Assembly (NCBI GenBank): GCA_903824045.1
Contig: CAIJVD010000037.1
Location: forward strand, 62,001-126,000
Source of the DNA: an uncultured Chlorobiaceae bacterium
GTDB taxonomy: Bacteria > Bacteroidota > Chlorobiia > Chlorobiales > Chlorobiaceae
DNA length: 64,000 nt
Reading direction: 5' to 3'
Position numbers and translations under genes: made by a program. Shown here piece after piece: positions 10,382 through 20,485 of this stretch. The notes below the pieces were generated by a model, which saw nothing but the letters and a program-made list of their open reading frames with translations, did no database searches and was not told where the DNA came from. Position 1 is the stretch's first letter. Every line of letters starts with the position of its first letter.

Positions 10382-11443
10382 TTGGGGGCCCTTATGGAAT
10401 CAGGAGTCAGAAAAGAGGAGTTGCTTAGCGAGCCGGTCCGCCATATCGATATCAAACAGCTTAATATTGTTCCGCTTATCGACCAGATGGCCGATACCGC
10501 ATTTCAGGCAAGGAATCTTGCCAGGGCAGCCTCGATTCTGGATCTCATGCAGCAGGACAAGGAGTGCGCAGTCATTTTGACTCTTGCCGGGTCGCTCGTC
10601 AGCGCCGGACTGAAGCAGGTCATCATTGACATGCTCGAGAGCAATATGGTTGATGTCATCGTCTCTACTGGCGCAAACATTGTCGATCAGGACTTTTTCG
10701 AAGCACTCGGATTCCGCCACTACAAGGGCACGCCCTTCATTGATGACACGATTCTGCGCGAGATGCAGGTCGACCGAATTTACGACACCTATATCGACGA
10801 GGACGATCTTCGCATCTGTGACGACACCACGGCCATCATCGCCAACTCGATGAAGCCCGGCGCATACTCCTCACGGGAGTTTATCGTAGAGATGGGCCGC
10901 TACATCGAGGCGAACAACCATGACCGCAACTCGATTGTCTACAAGGCCTACGAGAAGGGCGTTCCTATCTTCTGCCCGGCCTTCTCCGACTGTTCAGCCG
11001 GTTTTGGCCTGGTTCACCATCAGTGGAACAATCCCGACAAGCATGTCTCGATCGACTCGGTCAAGGATTTCCGTGAGCTTACCAGAATAAAGATCGAGAA
11101 CGACCGTACCGGCATCTTCATGATCGGCGGCGGTGTTCCCAAGAACTTTACGCAGGATATTGTTGTTGCAGCTGAGGTACTCGGCTATGAGGATGTCTCG
11201 ATGCACACCTATGCGGTGCAGATAACGGTGGCCGACGAGCGTGACGGCGCGCTTTCAGGCTCGACCCTCAAGGAGGCCAGCTCATGGGGCAAGGTTGATA
11301 CCGCCCTGGAGCAGATGGTCTTTGCCGAAGCGACTATCGCCCTGCCGCTTGTTGCCGGCTATGCCTACCACAAAAGGAACTGGGAGGGGCGCCAGGAGAG
11401 AAACTTCAACGCCATGCTTGATCGTCAACAGGTAAACGCCTGA
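10382..11443 (+). CDS. Deoxyhypusine synthase family protein (possible homospermidine synthase)
   Basis: DHS family sequence with SSWGKVDT motif carrying the catalytic-Lys position and NAD-binding STGANIVDQDF segment; start may be the internal ATG at 10394. Confidence 0.88.
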   Translation: MGALMESGVRKEELLSEPVRHIDIKQLNIVPLIDQMADTAFQARNLARAASILDLMQQDKECAVILTLAGSLVSAGLKQVIIDMLESNMVDVIVSTGANIVDQDFFEALGFRHYKGTPFIDDTILREMQVDRIYDTYIDEDDLRICDDTTAIIANSMKPGAYSSREFIVEMGRYIEANNHDRNSIVYKAYEKGVPIFCPAFSDCSAGFGLVHHQWNNPDKHVSIDSVKDFRELTRIKIENDRTGIFMIGGGVPKNFTQDIVVAAEVLGYEDVSMHTYAVQITVADERDGALSGSTLKEASSWGKVDTALEQMVFAEATIALPLVAGYAYHKRNWEGRQERNFNAMLDRQQVNA

Positions 11444-11452
11444 GGAGCTGCC

Positions 11453-12121
11453 ATGAAATTTTTCATCGATACTGCCAATCTGGACGAAATTCTTGCCGCC
11501 AAAGAGCTTGGCATGCTTGACGGGGTGACCACCAACCCCTCATTGATTGCCAAAATCGTCGGCGACCCGTCGAACTTCACCTACACAGATTTCAAGGAGC
11601 ACATCGCACGCATATGCGCCCTTGTGGACGGGCCGGTAAGCGCCGAGGTGACCACACTCAAGGCCGAGGAGATGATTGCCGAGGGAGAGGATCTTGCCGC
11701 AATCCATGAAAACGTGGTCGTCAAGTGTCCGCTGACAATCGACGGCCTGAAAGCCATCAAGCACCTCTCCTCTCATGGAATTCCGACCAACGCCACGCTT
11801 GTCTTCTCCCCGAACCAGGCGCTCCTTGCTGCAAAGGCTGGCGCAAGCTACGTGAGCCCGTTTGTCGGGAGGCTTGACGATATCAGCACCGAAGGTATGG
11901 CGCTGGTCGAGCAGATCGTCTCCATCTATGATAACTACGGCTACTCCACAGAGGTGATTGTCGCCAGCGTGCGTCACCCCCAGCATGTGGTTGATTCTGC
12001 CCTCATCGGCGCAGATATCGCCACGATCCCGTTCAGCGTTATCCGCCAGCTGGTCAATCATCCGCTGACTGATATCGGACTCCGGAAGTTTATGGAAGAT
12101 GCAGCCTTCATGAAAAAATGA
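11453..12121 (+). CDS. Transaldolase, short FSA/MipB-like type
   Basis: [13 protein letters not shown]...[12 protein letters not shown]...VVKCPLT...[30 protein letters not shown]. Confidence 0.95.
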   Translation: MKFFIDTANLDEILAAKELGMLDGVTTNPSLIAKIVGDPSNFTYTDFKEHIARICALVDGPVSAEVTTLKAEEMIAEGEDLAAIHENVVVKCPLTIDGLKAIKHLSSHGIPTNATLVFSPNQALLAAKAGASYVSPFVGRLDDISTEGMALVEQIVSIYDNYGYSTEVIVASVRHPQHVVDSALIGADIATIPFSVIRQLVNHPLTDIGLRKFMEDAAFMKK

Positions 12122-12133
12122 GCATCGACCGAT

Positions 12134-12493
12134 TCAGTCCCGTTCCCTGGTGCTGAACTGGTGGAGGTGAAGCTTCAGCTCAACTGTGCCGTCATCCCGA
12201 AAGGTTACCCCCTCAGCTTCAAGCATCAAGCGCATTGTATCGGCGGTAAGGAAGTGCAACTTCCCCGTTAATGCCCCGAACCGGTTGACCACCCTGTGGG
12301 CGGGCACCCGCCCGGTATCAGCCGCACTCAGTGCCCATCCGACCATTCTTGCCGATGAGCGCAGGCCAAGCTGCTCTGCAACACTCCCGTAGGTCGTTAC
12401 CTTTCCCGCCGGAACAGAGCTAACAAGCTCGTAAACCCGAGTGAAGAAGTCCGACTCTTTATGTAGTGCATTTCCGGTGGATGGAGAAGCCAT
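12134..12493 (-). CDS. MGMT-family alkyltransferase-like protein (ATL; PAHR variant)
   Basis: VPAGKVTTYGSVAEQLG...VPAHRVVNRFGALTG; Ala (GCC) where the methyltransferase Cys would be. Confidence 0.85.
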   Translation of the reverse strand: MASPSTGNALHKESDFFTRVYELVSSVPAGKVTTYGSVAEQLGLRSSARMVGWALSAADTGRVPAHRVVNRFGALTGKLHFLTADTMRLMLEAEGVTFRDDGTVELKLHLHQFSTRERD

Positions 12494-12507
12494 GTTGCTT
12501 CGAGCCT

Positions 12508-13035
12508 TCAGCGTGTGATTACCTCAATTTTGACCCTTGCGGTCCCCTTCTCAAAGAATCCGAGTCTTTTTGCAGCCTCCGCAGAGAGGTCGATGACCCG
12601 GTCGTCGACAAAGGGGCCCCTGTCGTTCACCCGGACAATGATAGAGGCGCGGGTATCGAGGTTGGTCACCTTTACGAGGGCGGGCAGCGGCAGGTATTTG
12701 TGCGCGGCGCTCGGCCTTGCAGGATCGAAAGTCTCTCCGAATGCGGTCAGCTGCCCGTTATGCTGGTCGAGGGTCTCCTGGCCGTACCAGGATGCGATGC
12801 CGGTCTCTTCGTAGGCCGAGGACTCCTCGTAGCTCATGGGGACATAGACCCGGCCATTGATCATGTAGGGGGTGTTCTTGATCTTCCCCAGACGGTAAGC
12901 CTCCTGGGGCGAAATGCCTCTGATGTCCACTCCCGAAGAGGGGATGCGTGTCGAAGTGCAGGAGCTGAGAGCCAGGGGGAGCAGCAGGGAGCCTGCAACA
13001 ATCAGATTTCTCAAAGTTGGGGTCATGACCATCAT
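12508..13035 (-). CDS. rlpA: RlpA-like septal lytic transglycosylase lipoprotein
   Basis: Lipobox LALSSCTS; GIASWYGQETLDQHNGQLTAFGE; VRVNDRGPFVDDRVIDLSAEAAKRLG. Confidence 0.9.
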   Translation of the reverse strand: MMVMTPTLRNLIVAGSLLLPLALSSCTSTRIPSSGVDIRGISPQEAYRLGKIKNTPYMINGRVYVPMSYEESSAYEETGIASWYGQETLDQHNGQLTAFGETFDPARPSAAHKYLPLPALVKVTNLDTRASIIVRVNDRGPFVDDRVIDLSAEAAKRLGFFEKGTARVKIEVITR

Positions 13036-13148
13036 CGTTACGGAGCAGGTTTGGATCGGCTACTCTATTTTTCGCTTGAAGTTCGCTTGAATGGTAACAC
13101 TAATCAATGTACGGGAATTTTCCCTATAAGACGTATCTTGATCTTCGA

Positions 13149-13168
13149 GCCGGGCGTTGACGCCCGGC
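13149..13168. repeat. Perfect 8-bp stem inverted repeat in the rlpA/hydrolase divergent intergenic region
   Basis: GCCGGGCG-TTGA-CGCCCGGC, no T run. Confidence 0.6.
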
Positions 13169-13193
13169 ATAAACAGATTGTTGACTTGTAGTT

Positions 13194-13964
13194 ATGGCCG
13201 AACAGCACAAAGCCAGACTTCCCTTCGGGGTTCTGGTGATTCATGGTTTTACGGCAACCCTCGACAGCGTGAAGCCTTTGGCCGCCCCTCTTGCTGCGCT
13301 TGGCATTCCCGTCAGCATGCCGCTTTTGACCGGCCACGGCTGCCCCTCCCCCGAGGCGCTCCGCGGAGTCAGGTGGGGTGCCTGGATGGCCGATGCCGAA
13401 AGGGCTTTTCAGGCCCTCTCTGAAGAGGTTGAGCGAATCATTGTTATCGGTCACAGCATGGGCGCCCTGCTGGCACTCAATCTCGCGGCAAAACACCAGA
13501 AAGAGGTAGACTCCCTCGTGCTGGCGGCACCCGCGCTCAAGCTTGTTTCTCTGCTCGCTCCCGGCAGGCCGCTGCATTTTGCTGCGCCGCTCGTCAGCCG
13601 GATTATCCGGAAATGGGAGCTCAAAAACGACGCCGACTCACAACTGCCGGCCGGCCGGCTTCCGCACTACCCCTGGGCCCCGACTGATGCCATCGTCTCT
13701 TTTTTTGATCTCCTTCAGAGCACCACAGCGATACTCGGCAGGGTCAACGTGCCGGTTCTGATTCTGCACAACCGGCGGGAGAGTACCGTGCTTCCCGAAA
13801 GCGCCGAGATGCTCTTCAGCGGCATTGCGACCGCTCCCGCAGAGAAGTCTGTCGTCTGGCTGGAGCGTTCCGGACACCAGGTTTTCTGCGACTGCGAACA
13901 GGAAAAGGCGGTCGGCACGATTGTTGATTATCTCTCCCGGCGCATCGGCCGCGGGAGCCTTTAA
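13194..13964 (+). CDS. Alpha/beta hydrolase (carboxylesterase/lysophospholipase-like)
   Basis: GHSMGAL nucleophile elbow; LLTGHGCPSPE; LILHNRRESTVLP; GHQVFCD. Confidence 0.85.
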   Translation: MAEQHKARLPFGVLVIHGFTATLDSVKPLAAPLAALGIPVSMPLLTGHGCPSPEALRGVRWGAWMADAERAFQALSEEVERIIVIGHSMGALLALNLAAKHQKEVDSLVLAAPALKLVSLLAPGRPLHFAAPLVSRIIRKWELKNDADSQLPAGRLPHYPWAPTDAIVSFFDLLQSTTAILGRVNVPVLILHNRRESTVLPESAEMLFSGIATAPAEKSVVWLERSGHQVFCDCEQEKAVGTIVDYLSRRIGRGSL

Positions 13965-13979
13965 TCTTGAAGCCTCAGA

Positions 13980-14630
13980 ATGAGGGTTATTGATCTCAGC
14001 CACACACTGGCGCCGGGGATGCCTTGCTATCCCGGCACTCCCGCTCCGGAGTTTCACCCCTTGAGCACCATTGAGCGAGACGGCTTCTCGGAGCAGCTTC
14101 TTACTCTCTCCTCCCATACTGGCACGCATGTCGATCTCCCGTCACATATCCTTGAAGGGGGTGAAACGCTCGACGCTTTGAGTCCCGACAGGTTTGCCGG
14201 TGCAGGTGCTGTTCTTGATCTTCGGGGGGTGTCGGGAGGTGTTATTTCCATCGGCCAGCTGGAGCCCTTTTTGCCGCTTCTCGAGGCGTGCGACTTCCTG
14301 CTTCTGTGGACGGGATGGGATCGAAAATGGGACACTCCCGGTTACTTTGAGGGCTATCCGGTGCTCGCCCCGGAGGCCGCACTCTGGCTTGCCCGATTTT
14401 CACTCAAAGGGGTCGGTGTCGATGCGGTTTCGGTCGACAGAGAGGACGCCGCAGGCTACCCTGTTCATGCCGGGCTGCTTCGGAGCGGCATGATCATCAT
14501 CGAAAACCTTGCGGGACTTGGTGCGCTTCCAGCCACTCCTTTTACGTTCTGCTGCTTCCCCCTGAAAATTGCCGGAGCCGAAGCATCCCCGACCAGAGCG
14601 GTTGCCCTTGTCAATGAGGCCGGGGCGTGA
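13980..14630 (+). CDS. Cyclase family protein (kynurenine formamidase-like)
   Basis: HTGTHVDLPSHI metal-binding motif; IDLSHTLAPGMPCYPG. Confidence 0.88.
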   Translation: MRVIDLSHTLAPGMPCYPGTPAPEFHPLSTIERDGFSEQLLTLSSHTGTHVDLPSHILEGGETLDALSPDRFAGAGAVLDLRGVSGGVISIGQLEPFLPLLEACDFLLLWTGWDRKWDTPGYFEGYPVLAPEAALWLARFSLKGVGVDAVSVDREDAAGYPVHAGLLRSGMIIIENLAGLGALPATPFTFCCFPLKIAGAEASPTRAVALVNEAGA

Positions 14631-14721
14631 GGATTTTTTTTATTGGAAGTTAAAACTGAGCGCGTTACTTTACGCCCATCGGAGAAAATCCACTGTTCTT
14701 TTCCATCGAATCAACCACTGA

Positions 14722-15384
14722 ATGAACACCATGCTCTTGTTTTCATCCATTACCAGGAAAGTGCTTATGGCGCTTGCAGGGCTTTTTCTGGTTACTTTCC
14801 TCTGCGTGCATCTCGGCATCAACCTGATGTTGCTGAAAGATGACGGCGGCCGTACGTTCTCAGAGGCGGCAACCTTCATGGGCACCAACCCGGTTATAAG
14901 GGTTTTCGAGATTGTGCTTTTTTCCGGTTTTCTCCTGCACATCGCCTACGGCCTCCTGGTCTCTGCCCAGAACCGTGCAGCCCGACCCTCCGCTTACGTA
15001 TGTGCTAACAGTTCGGACACCTCGTTCATGTCGAAGTACATGTTTCATACCGGTGTCATCATCCTGCTCTTCCTCGTCCTTCATTTCATTGATTTTTACT
15101 TCATCAAGATCGGCCTTGCCGCGCCGCCTCCGGGCATCGATCGCCACGACTTCTACCACCGCTCCCTGCTGCTCTTTTCAAACCCCGGGTACAGCGCAAT
15201 CTACATCGCCAGCTTCATCGTGCTCGGCATACACCTGAACCATGCAATCCAGTCAGCCTTCCAGACGCTCGGTTTGAACCATAGCCGCTATATGCCGGCC
15301 GTTAAGATTATCGGGACGGCCTATTCGGTTCTGACTGCCGCAGGCTTCAGCCTGGTGCCGATCGTTATTCTCTTGTTCAAGTAG
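14722..15384 (+). CDS. sdhC: Succinate dehydrogenase/fumarate reductase cytochrome b558-type subunit
   Basis: Five-TM cytochrome b protein upstream of the flavoprotein and Fe-S subunit genes. Confidence 0.85.
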   Translation: MNTMLLFSSITRKVLMALAGLFLVTFLCVHLGINLMLLKDDGGRTFSEAATFMGTNPVIRVFEIVLFSGFLLHIAYGLLVSAQNRAARPSAYVCANSSDTSFMSKYMFHTGVIILLFLVLHFIDFYFIKIGLAAPPPGIDRHDFYHRSLLLFSNPGYSAIYIASFIVLGIHLNHAIQSAFQTLGLNHSRYMPAVKIIGTAYSVLTAAGFSLVPIVILLFK

Positions 15385-15443
15385 GCCGTCGTCATGCCTG
15401 CCAAACAGTTATTCATCGAAAACTACACTTACAACGCCCCTCA

Positions 15444-17384
15444 ATGACAAGCCTCAACGCCAAAATTCCGGACGGTCCTCTCGCTGAAAAGTGGACGGCC
15501 TACAAATCGGGATGCAAGCTGGTCAACCCCAACAACAAGCGGAAACTTGACATCATCGTGGTCGGCACCGGTCTTGCCGGGGCCTCAGCTGCCGCATCGC
15601 TCGGCCAGCTTGGATACAATGTCAAGGTCTTCTGCTATCAGGATACTCCGCGCCGGGCTCACAGCATCGCCGCACAGGGAGGTATCAATGCCGCAAAGAA
15701 CTACGCAAACGATGGCGACAGCGCATACCGGCTCTTTTACGACACGATCAAGGGCGGAGACTACCGTGCCAGGGAGGCAAACGTCTACCGGCTCGCTGAG
15801 GTCAGCAACCAGATTATCGATCTCTGCGTCGCGCAGGGGGTGCCGTTCGCAAGAGAGTACGGCGGACTGTTGACCAACCGCTCGTTTGGTGGTGCGCAGG
15901 TATCGAGAACCTTCTACGCGAGGGGACAGACCGGTCAGCAGCTTCTGCTCGGCGCATACGGTGCACTGAGCCGCCAGATCGCCGAGGGCAATGTCACCCT
16001 CTACAACCGGCGCGACGTCCTTGATATGGTGCTGGTCGACGGCAAGGCCAGGGGTATCATCGCCCGTAACCTCGTGACCGGCGAGATAGAGCGCCATGCG
16101 GCACATGCCGTCGTGCTTGCCAACGGCGGGTACGGCAATGTCTTTTTCCTCTCAACCAATGCCATGGGCTCGAATGTGACTCCAGCCTGGAGCGCATACA
16201 GGAAGGGCGCGATGTTCGCCAACCCCTCCTTTACCCAGATTCATCCGACCTGCATCCCGGTGCATGGCGACTTCCAGTCCAAGCTCACCCTGATGAGCGA
16301 GAGCCTTCGCAACGATGGCAGGATCTGGGTTCCGGCCAAAAAGAAGGATGTGGAGCGGCTTCGCCACAAGGATATCAAACCGGCAGATATACCGGAGGAG
16401 GACAGGGATTACTACCTCGAGCGCCGCTATCCCGCGTTCGGAAACCTCGTCCCGAGAGATGTTGCCTCCAGGGCTGCAAAGGAGCGCTGTGACGCAGGTT
16501 TCGGCGTCGGCAGCACAGGTATGGCGGTCTATCTCGATTTTGCTGATGCGATCAAGCGCAAGGGGCACGACACCATCGACGCGCTCTACGGCAACCTCTT
16601 CCAGATGTATGAGCAGATTGTTGCCGAGAGTCCCTATGAAACGCCAATGATGATCTATCCTGCGGTCCACTACACGATGGGCGGGCTCTGGGTCGATTAC
16701 GAGCTGATGACCTCCATTCCCGGTCTCTATGCGATCGGTGAGTGCAATTTTTCCGACCACGGTGCAAACCGTCTCGGCGCATCCGCGCTCATGCAGGGTC
16801 TGGCCGACGGCTATTTCGTTCTTCCATATACTATCGGAAACTATCTTTCGGCCGAAATCCACACTCCACGCTTCGACCCCTCATCGAGCGAGTTCACTAT
16901 TGCAGCAGACGGAGTTACCGACCGCCTGAAGAGACTCATGAACACGGAGGGCAAAGAGTCAGTCGATCATTTCCATCGTCGGCTTGGCAAGATCATGTGG
17001 GAGTACTGCGGGATGGCCCGCAATGAGCACGGTCTTGGCGAAGCGCTCTATCTCATCACCGAGCTGCGTCAGGAGTTTTCGCGCGGCGTCCGCATTCCGG
17101 GAGGGCTCAACGAATACAACCCGGAGCTCGAAAAAGCCTGTCGTGTGGCCGATTTTATCGACCTCGGAGAGCTCATGGTACGCGATGCCCTGCAGCGCAA
17201 GGAGTCGTGCGGCGGACATTTCAGGGAGGAGTCCCAGACCAGCGACGGCGAGGCGCTGCGCAATGACGATAAATTCGCCTTTGTGGGCGCATGGGAGTAC
17301 AGGGGTCGTGATGCTACGGCCCAACTGCACAGGGAGGAACTTCAATTCAATGCGATCAAGCTCTCCCAGCGGAGCTATAAATAA
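15444..17384 (+). CDS. sdhA: Succinate dehydrogenase/fumarate reductase flavoprotein subunit
   Basis: [23 protein letters not shown] motif; [34 protein letters not shown]. Confidence 0.95.
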   Translation: MTSLNAKIPDGPLAEKWTAYKSGCKLVNPNNKRKLDIIVVGTGLAGASAAASLGQLGYNVKVFCYQDTPRRAHSIAAQGGINAAKNYANDGDSAYRLFYDTIKGGDYRAREANVYRLAEVSNQIIDLCVAQGVPFAREYGGLLTNRSFGGAQVSRTFYARGQTGQQLLLGAYGALSRQIAEGNVTLYNRRDVLDMVLVDGKARGIIARNLVTGEIERHAAHAVVLANGGYGNVFFLSTNAMGSNVTPAWSAYRKGAMFANPSFTQIHPTCIPVHGDFQSKLTLMSESLRNDGRIWVPAKKKDVERLRHKDIKPADIPEEDRDYYLERRYPAFGNLVPRDVASRAAKERCDAGFGVGSTGMAVYLDFADAIKRKGHDTIDALYGNLFQMYEQIVAESPYETPMMIYPAVHYTMGGLWVDYELMTSIPGLYAIGECNFSDHGANRLGASALMQGLADGYFVLPYTIGNYLSAEIHTPRFDPSSSEFTIAADGVTDRLKRLMNTEGKESVDHFHRRLGKIMWEYCGMARNEHGLGEALYLITELRQEFSRGVRIPGGLNEYNPELEKACRVADFIDLGELMVRDALQRKESCGGHFREESQTSDGEALRNDDKFAFVGAWEYRGRDATAQLHREELQFNAIKLSQRSYK

Positions 17385-17393
17385 CAGGACATT

Positions 17394-18167
17394 ATGAATT
17401 TTACGCTGAAGATCTGGCGCCAGAAGAGTGCTGCAGAAAAAGGGGGAATGGTCTCCTACGATGTTTCAGAGATCTCGTCTGACAGCTCTTTTTTTGAAAT
17501 GCTCGACACGCTCAACAAAACGCTCATCGATAGCGGCGGCGACCCTGTCGCCTTCGATCACGACTGCAGGGAGGGGATCTGCGGAACATGCAGCCTCTAC
17601 ATCAATGGCCGCCCTCACGGCCCGGTCAAGGGGGTTACCACCTGCCAGCTCCACATGCGTTCATTCAAGGATGGCGAAACCATCCATATAGAGCCATGGA
17701 GGGCCAAGGCCTTTCCTGTCATCAAGGATCTTATCGTTGACCGCAGTGCGCTCGATCGCGTCATTCAGGCGGGGGGATATGTTTCGATCAACACCGGAGG
17801 CATTCCGGATGCCAATACCATCCCCGTTCCCAAGGAGAGGTCCGACGCAGCTTTTGACGCGGCCACCTGTATCGGATGCGGTGCCTGCGTGGCCGCATGT
17901 TCCAATGCCGCGGCAATGCTCTTCATCGGCGCGAAGGTATCGCATCTTGCCCTGCTCCCCCAGGGAGAGGCAGAGGCCTCCCGGCGGGTGCAGAAGATGG
18001 TTGCCTGCATGGATGAGCTCGGCTTCGGCAACTGCAGCAACACCTACGCCTGTGAAGCGGAGTGCCCCAAAGGGATCTCCGTGGTCAATATCGCCCGCAT
18101 GAACCGCGGCTTTCTCGGCGCAAAGCTCCTGTCGGAGAAGGAGAAGGCCATCAGGGACTCTCTCTGA
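17394..18167 (+). CDS. sdhB: Succinate dehydrogenase/fumarate reductase iron-sulfur subunit
   Basis: [15 protein letters not shown] 2Fe-2S motif; [20 protein letters not shown]. Confidence 0.95.
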   Translation: MNFTLKIWRQKSAAEKGGMVSYDVSEISSDSSFFEMLDTLNKTLIDSGGDPVAFDHDCREGICGTCSLYINGRPHGPVKGVTTCQLHMRSFKDGETIHIEPWRAKAFPVIKDLIVDRSALDRVIQAGGYVSINTGGIPDANTIPVPKERSDAAFDAATCIGCGACVAACSNAAAMLFIGAKVSHLALLPQGEAEASRRVQKMVACMDELGFGNCSNTYACEAECPKGISVVNIARMNRGFLGAKLLSEKEKAIRDSL

Positions 18168-18443
18168 GCGCTCACTGGCGAAAAGGTCGTTATTGCCAGC
18201 AGCCCGGCACCACCGGGCTACTCTCATTTCACCCGCGCGAAAGGCGCCCGCATGAACTGTTGCCGTCGCAGCAAGAGCGGCGGTTGGAGAACAGAGGGCT
18301 TTTTCCGGAGAAAACTATCGTATATTGTTGTCAGGCAATGCTATCGAGCCGCACCCCTGTTTCGAAAGCAAAGCCATGAAACCGGACGCACTTGTGCTTT
18401 GAACCCGAGGGTTTCTCTTCAAGTATGAGAGGATACATCTGAC

Positions 18444-19025
18444 ATGTCGACGCCTTCATCGCAAAAACAGGATTCCGATCAGGATCTGGTTCAAAGGACG
18501 CTTCTCGACAGGCATGCCTTCTCGGCAATTGTACAGCGATATGAAGCTCCTCTCCTGAGATATATCGTCCGCATGGGATGCCGCGACTCAAGCAGCGCGC
18601 AGGATCTTCTTCAGGAGATCTTTATCAAGACTTACGTCCATCTTAACGACTACGACCACTCCCTCCAGTTCTCATCCTGGATCTACCGAATAGCGCATAA
18701 TGAAATAGTCAGCTCCTTTCGAAAGGAAAGACTGCGCCCGAGCGTATTAGAGAGGGATAATGATTTTTTCCTGTTTGAAAAGGTGATCGACGACCTTGGC
18801 ATGGAGTCGCAGGAGCGTGAGCGATACTCTGCAGCCGAAATTCAGGCGGCGGTCAGCCGGCTGGATCAGAAAAGTCGAGATATCATCGTTTTGAAGTTTT
18901 TTGAGGAGAAGCGGTATGAAGAGATATCCGATATCCTTCAGATACCTCAGGGTACCGTTGCTACGTTGATCAACAGGGCGAAGAAAAAAATAAAAAGTTC
19001 TTTAGAAGAGAGTCAGTCATCATGA
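18444..19025 (+). CDS. RNA polymerase sigma factor, sigma-70/ECF-like
   Basis: Region 2 (RDSSSAQDLLQEIFIKTYVHLNDYDHSLQFSSWIYRIAHNEI) and region 4 (EISDILQIPQGTVATLINRAKKKIK). Confidence 0.92.
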   Translation: MSTPSSQKQDSDQDLVQRTLLDRHAFSAIVQRYEAPLLRYIVRMGCRDSSSAQDLLQEIFIKTYVHLNDYDHSLQFSSWIYRIAHNEIVSSFRKERLRPSVLERDNDFFLFEKVIDDLGMESQERERYSAAEIQAAVSRLDQKSRDIIVLKFFEEKRYEEISDILQIPQGTVATLINRAKKKIKSSLEESQSS

Positions 19026-19816
19026 GTATGCCGAAGGAGAGATCAGAGTCGATACTTGAAGAGATCGAGAAGCGAAATGCGGTGCCGATTCCCCGGTGGC
19101 ATTTTCTGCTCCGCCAAGCAGGGTTCTGGCTGCTTGCAGCACTATCCGTGCTGACTGGCAGCATCGCCATGGCAACGGCCATCTACGTCTTCATCGACAA
19201 TGATTTCATAACGGACCAGGACTACATCAACCGTTTCTTTTCGCAGCAGCCGGCCATTGCCGATTTTGTCGAAAGCATTCCCTATATCTGGCTTGGAGCA
19301 CTCCTTCTCTTTACCCTCTCAGCCTACTTTGGGCTGAGGCATACCAGCAAGGGCTACCGTTATCCTGCGGCTCGCCTCCTCTTTGGCTCGGTTTTGGTCA
19401 GTCTGATGATCAGCCTCGGGCTGAACACCATCGATGTCGGGGGTTATATTCATCGCTATCTCATCGAGAATGTCCATGTTTATAACAATCTGATCTACTC
19501 CAATGAGCATCGGTGGACCCACTCCGAAATAGGGAGGCTTGGCGGCAAGATTACGGAGGACAACCGGGGGTCGGGCTTTATGGTCATAAGGGATTTCAAA
19601 AAGGGGCTCTGGCTGATCGACATCTCAAAAGCAGAGATTCGCCCGGGGACCAAGCTTGACGCAGGCAAATATCTAAAAATAACCGGGGTGAAGATTGGCA
19701 AGCGATACTTCCGCGCCGTCACCATACAGCCGTGGGAGAAAAAGTATCGCCATCCAGTCCCTGTAGCCGTAAAACCAGCGCCAGCCGTGGTACTGCCGGA
19801 CTCGCTATCGCGATGA
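19022..19816 (+). CDS. Membrane protein translationally coupled to the sigma factor (candidate anti-sigma)
   Basis: ATGA start/stop overlap with sigma gene; cytosolic N-terminus, about three or four TM segments, C-terminal soluble domain. Confidence 0.7.
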   Translation: MSMPKERSESILEEIEKRNAVPIPRWHFLLRQAGFWLLAALSVLTGSIAMATAIYVFIDNDFITDQDYINRFFSQQPAIADFVESIPYIWLGALLLFTLSAYFGLRHTSKGYRYPAARLLFGSVLVSLMISLGLNTIDVGGYIHRYLIENVHVYNNLIYSNEHRWTHSEIGRLGGKITEDNRGSGFMVIRDFKKGLWLIDISKAEIRPGTKLDAGKYLKITGVKIGKRYFRAVTIQPWEKKYRHPVPVAVKPAPAVVLPDSLSR

Positions 19817-19933
19817 CCGGCCAGGCAAAGAGAGCCGTTATTGCATCAGCGGAAAACTTTTTTTTCACCGGAAGCATTTTTTTTGAAAGAAAAACAAACG
19901 GCGCGCGTATGAATGAATAGGAAGGAACATAAA

Positions 19934-19962
19934 TTGACTTCCATTTTTTTTACTCCTAATTA
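19934..19962 (+). promoter_or_regulatory. Candidate sigma70-type promoter of the Lys/Ala-rich gene
   Basis: TTGACT - 17 nt - TAATTA, 16 nt upstream of the ATG at 19979. Confidence 0.45.
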
Positions 19963-19978
19963 CAAAATGAGATAACAA

Positions 19979-20215
19979 ATGAAAAAGACTCTTTTCGCTG
20001 GCCTTGTTGCATCACTTGCAATGACCGCAATCTTCGGTGGTGTTTCTTTCGCAGCTGACAAGGCTGCTGATGCAAAGCCAGCTGTTGCTGCTGAAGCAAA
20101 AGCAGAAGCTCCTGCAAAGAAAGTTGCAAAGAAGAAAGTTGCAAAGAAAGCAGCAAAGAAAGCAGAAGCCAAGAAAGAAGCAGCTCCTGCAGCAGCAGCT
20201 CCTGCAGCAAAATAA
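19979..20215 (+). CDS. Small secreted Lys/Ala-rich low-complexity protein (copy 1)
   Basis: Sec signal peptide MKKTLFAGLVASLAMTAIFGGVSFA then AKKVAKKKVAKKAAKKAEAKKEAAPAAAAPAAK. Confidence 0.8.
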   Translation: MKKTLFAGLVASLAMTAIFGGVSFAADKAADAKPAVAAEAKAEAPAKKVAKKKVAKKAAKKAEAKKEAAPAAAAPAAK

Positions 20216-20263
20216 GCAATGAACTCCCGCTGATTTCGGTCAGCAGTTCGTTTGTTTTTGAAA
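20201..20263 (+). repeat. 63-nt direct repeat, copy 1 (end of CDS plus 3' UTR hairpin)
   Basis: Identical to 20735-20797; contains GAACTcccGCTGA-TTTCGG-TCAGCAGTTC hairpin. Confidence 0.9.
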
Positions 20264-20485
20264 GGCCTCTTGCTTGCAAGGGGCTTTTCTCATTGGTGCC
20301 AGGAGCGGATCATAGTCTGCCAGTGTCTGAGGCATACGCCTTTTGGCAACCCCATTATTAGCAAGTTATTACGCCGATTTATTTTTTTTCTTGCCAAAAT
20401 GTAGGAAAGTTTCGTACCTTGAAAGATCTGTTAAAAATATTTACTGCAAGACCCCTAACAATCAATAACACAAAATAGAACAACA

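Noticed and set aside
10400-10720. 106-aa minus-strand ORF near the SRP RNA
   Set aside because: Antisense to the deoxyhypusine synthase-like gene; no recognisable features.
19956-20279. Leu-rich and Ala/Phe-rich minus-strand ORFs opposite the Lys/Ala-rich gene
   Set aside because: Low-complexity complement of Lys/Ala codons; the plus-strand frame has signal peptide and RBS.
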